Source: an uncultured Chloroflexota bacterium
Lineage (GTDB): Bacteria > Chloroflexota > Limnocylindria > Limnocylindrales > CSP1-4
Direction: 5' to 3'
Length of the DNA stretch: 5,677 nt
Assembly: GCA_903924005.1 (NCBI GenBank)
Contig: CAIXZV010000087.1
Location: forward strand, 1-5,677
The position numbers and the translations under genes are program-made. Below, piece by piece: positions 4,929 to 5,677 of the stretch. Position 1 is the stretch's first letter, and each line of letters begins with the position of its first letter. A model generated the notes under the pieces. The model saw only the letters and a program-made list of their open reading frames with translations. It was not told the origin of the DNA and did not search any database.

Positions 4929-5677
4929 TTAGTTCCCGCCGTCCTCGTCCTCACCATCAAGCGCGTGCTCGCGCACAACCAGCACTTTGGCCACACGTCG
5001 GCCGTCGGTTGACTCCACCGTCAGCCGGAGCCCGTTGAGCAGCACCTCGTCACCCGGCTGCGGGACGCCGCCAATCCGGTGGTAGACAAGTCCGCCAACG
5101 GTGTCGTACTCCTCCTCGTCCTCAAGTTCAAGCTTGATGTCCCACAGCTCAACAAGATCCTCAACGGCGGCTCGGCCGTCGATGCGAGCCCGATCGTCGC
5201 CGAGCCGCTCGATGAGCGGCTCCTCTTCGTCGTACTCGTCCTGGATCTCCCCAACGATCTCCTCGAGCAGGTCCTCAATGGTGACTAGACCTGCTGTGCC
5301 GCCGTACTCGTCAAGCACGATGGCCATGTGGACCTTGCGCCGTTGAAACTCATGGAGGAGGTCGTCAATCGAGAGCGATTCCGGGACAAACACGGGTGTC
5401 CGCAGCAGCGAGCGCAGGCTGGGCGGCTCTGCCGAGGTTGACTTCAGGAACGGCAGCAGGTCCTTTGCGTAGAGGATGCCCACCACCTCGTCCACGGACG
5501 TCTCGTACACGGGGATGCGCGAGTGGCCCTCTTGGACCACTAGCTCAATCGCCTCGTCAAACGACGCGCTGGCCGGGATGGACACGATGTGAATGCGCGG
5601 GACCATGACTTGGTGGATGCGCCGGTCGCCCAGCTCGATGACCGCGTTGATCATCTGCTCCTCCTCGGCCTCGAGGA
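4929..5677 (-). CDS. CNNM/CorC/HlyC-type CBS-pair protein, C-terminal part (5' truncated by window)
   Basis: This is the cytosolic part of a CNNM/CorC (TlyC/HlyC) protein, a family linked to Mg2+/Co2+ export and cation homeostasis and often misnamed hemolysin. The frame is open from the right edge (LEAEEEQMINAV...) to the TAA at 4929-4931. The ATG at 5652-5654 is internal, because family members continue upstream into the DUF21 membrane domain, which lies beyond the window. Counting from that Met: DRRIHQVMVPR (10-20) opens the first CBS domain; HSRIPVYETSVDEVVGILYAKDLL (44-67) closes it; the second CBS domain runs about 85-138 with VHMAIVLDEYGGTAGLVTIEDLLEEIVGEIQDEYD (108-142), the family's most conserved block; a CorC_HlyC C-terminal domain follows at about 155-232 (DTVGGLVYHRIGGVPQPGDEVLLNGLRLTVES). 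The tail DGEDEDGGN is acidic. CBS pairs of this family usually bind adenine nucleotides. No truncation other than the window edge is seen. Confidence 0.95.
   Translation of the reverse strand, partial: LEAEEEQMINAVIELGDRRIHQVMVPRIHIVSIPASASFDEAIELVVQEGHSRIPVYETSVDEVVGILYAKDLLPFLKSTSAEPPSLRSLLRTPVFVPESLSIDDLLHEFQRRKVHMAIVLDEYGGTAGLVTIEDLLEEIVGEIQDEYDEEEPLIERLGDDRARIDGRAAVEDLVELWDIKLELEDEEEYDTVGGLVYHRIGGVPQPGDEVLLNGLRLTVESTDGRRVAKVLVVREHALDGEDEDGGN

Noticed and set aside
4790..4996. N-terminal extension of the 4013-4789 gene up to an ATG at 4996
   Set aside because: The added 69 residues are Arg/Pro/Thr-rich and low in protein-like pattern, overlap the 3' end of the CorC-type gene, and a GGAGG site marks the GTG at 4787-4789 instead.
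1..5677. A hidden defence, mobile or biosynthetic system
   Set aside because: I looked for transposase, integrase, toxin-antitoxin, nuclease, CRISPR-type repeats and tRNA-like structures and found none. The recognisable genes are housekeeping families.

Overview
The window is GC-rich, densely packed bacterial chromosome with no RNA genes, mobile elements, CRISPR arrays or phage genes. The mix of genes (a PlsY with a GGRGIAP motif, a PPOX protein of the F420-dependent type, a GGPP-type prenyl synthase with a DDLLGIWG second motif, and frequent GTG starts) suggests Chloroflexota, perhaps a Dehalococcoidia/SAR202-like lineage. This is an inference from family flavour. Actinobacteria or another high-GC group cannot be excluded without a search.

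Layout from left to right. At 1-402 (+) is the 3' part of plsY, a membrane glycerol-3-phosphate acyltransferase, cut by the window edge. It converges on a three-gene minus-strand operon read from 2845 down to 418: recO (DNA recombination/repair), a PPOX-fold flavin/F420-type oxidoreductase, and a membrane-anchored M19 dipeptidase. Both junctions in this operon can be 4-bp GTGA overlaps. A 112-bp divergent spacer separates recO from a plus-strand prenyl diphosphate synthase (2958-3980). That gene converges with a 32-bp gap on an uncharacterised minus-strand gene (4013-4789). After a 139-bp spacer comes the 3' part of a CNNM/CorC-type CBS-domain protein (4929-5677, minus), cut by the right edge.

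The genes are mainly housekeeping: phospholipid synthesis (plsY), isoprenoid synthesis (prenyl synthase), DNA repair (recO), cation export or membrane function (CorC-type) and peptide or amino-acid metabolism (M19). I see no defence, mobile or obviously new multi-gene system. The least explained item is the 258-residue protein at 4013-4789. Smaller points are the tight recO-PPOX-M19 coupling, possible leaderless promoters in the divergent spacer, and hairpins at both convergent gene ends.
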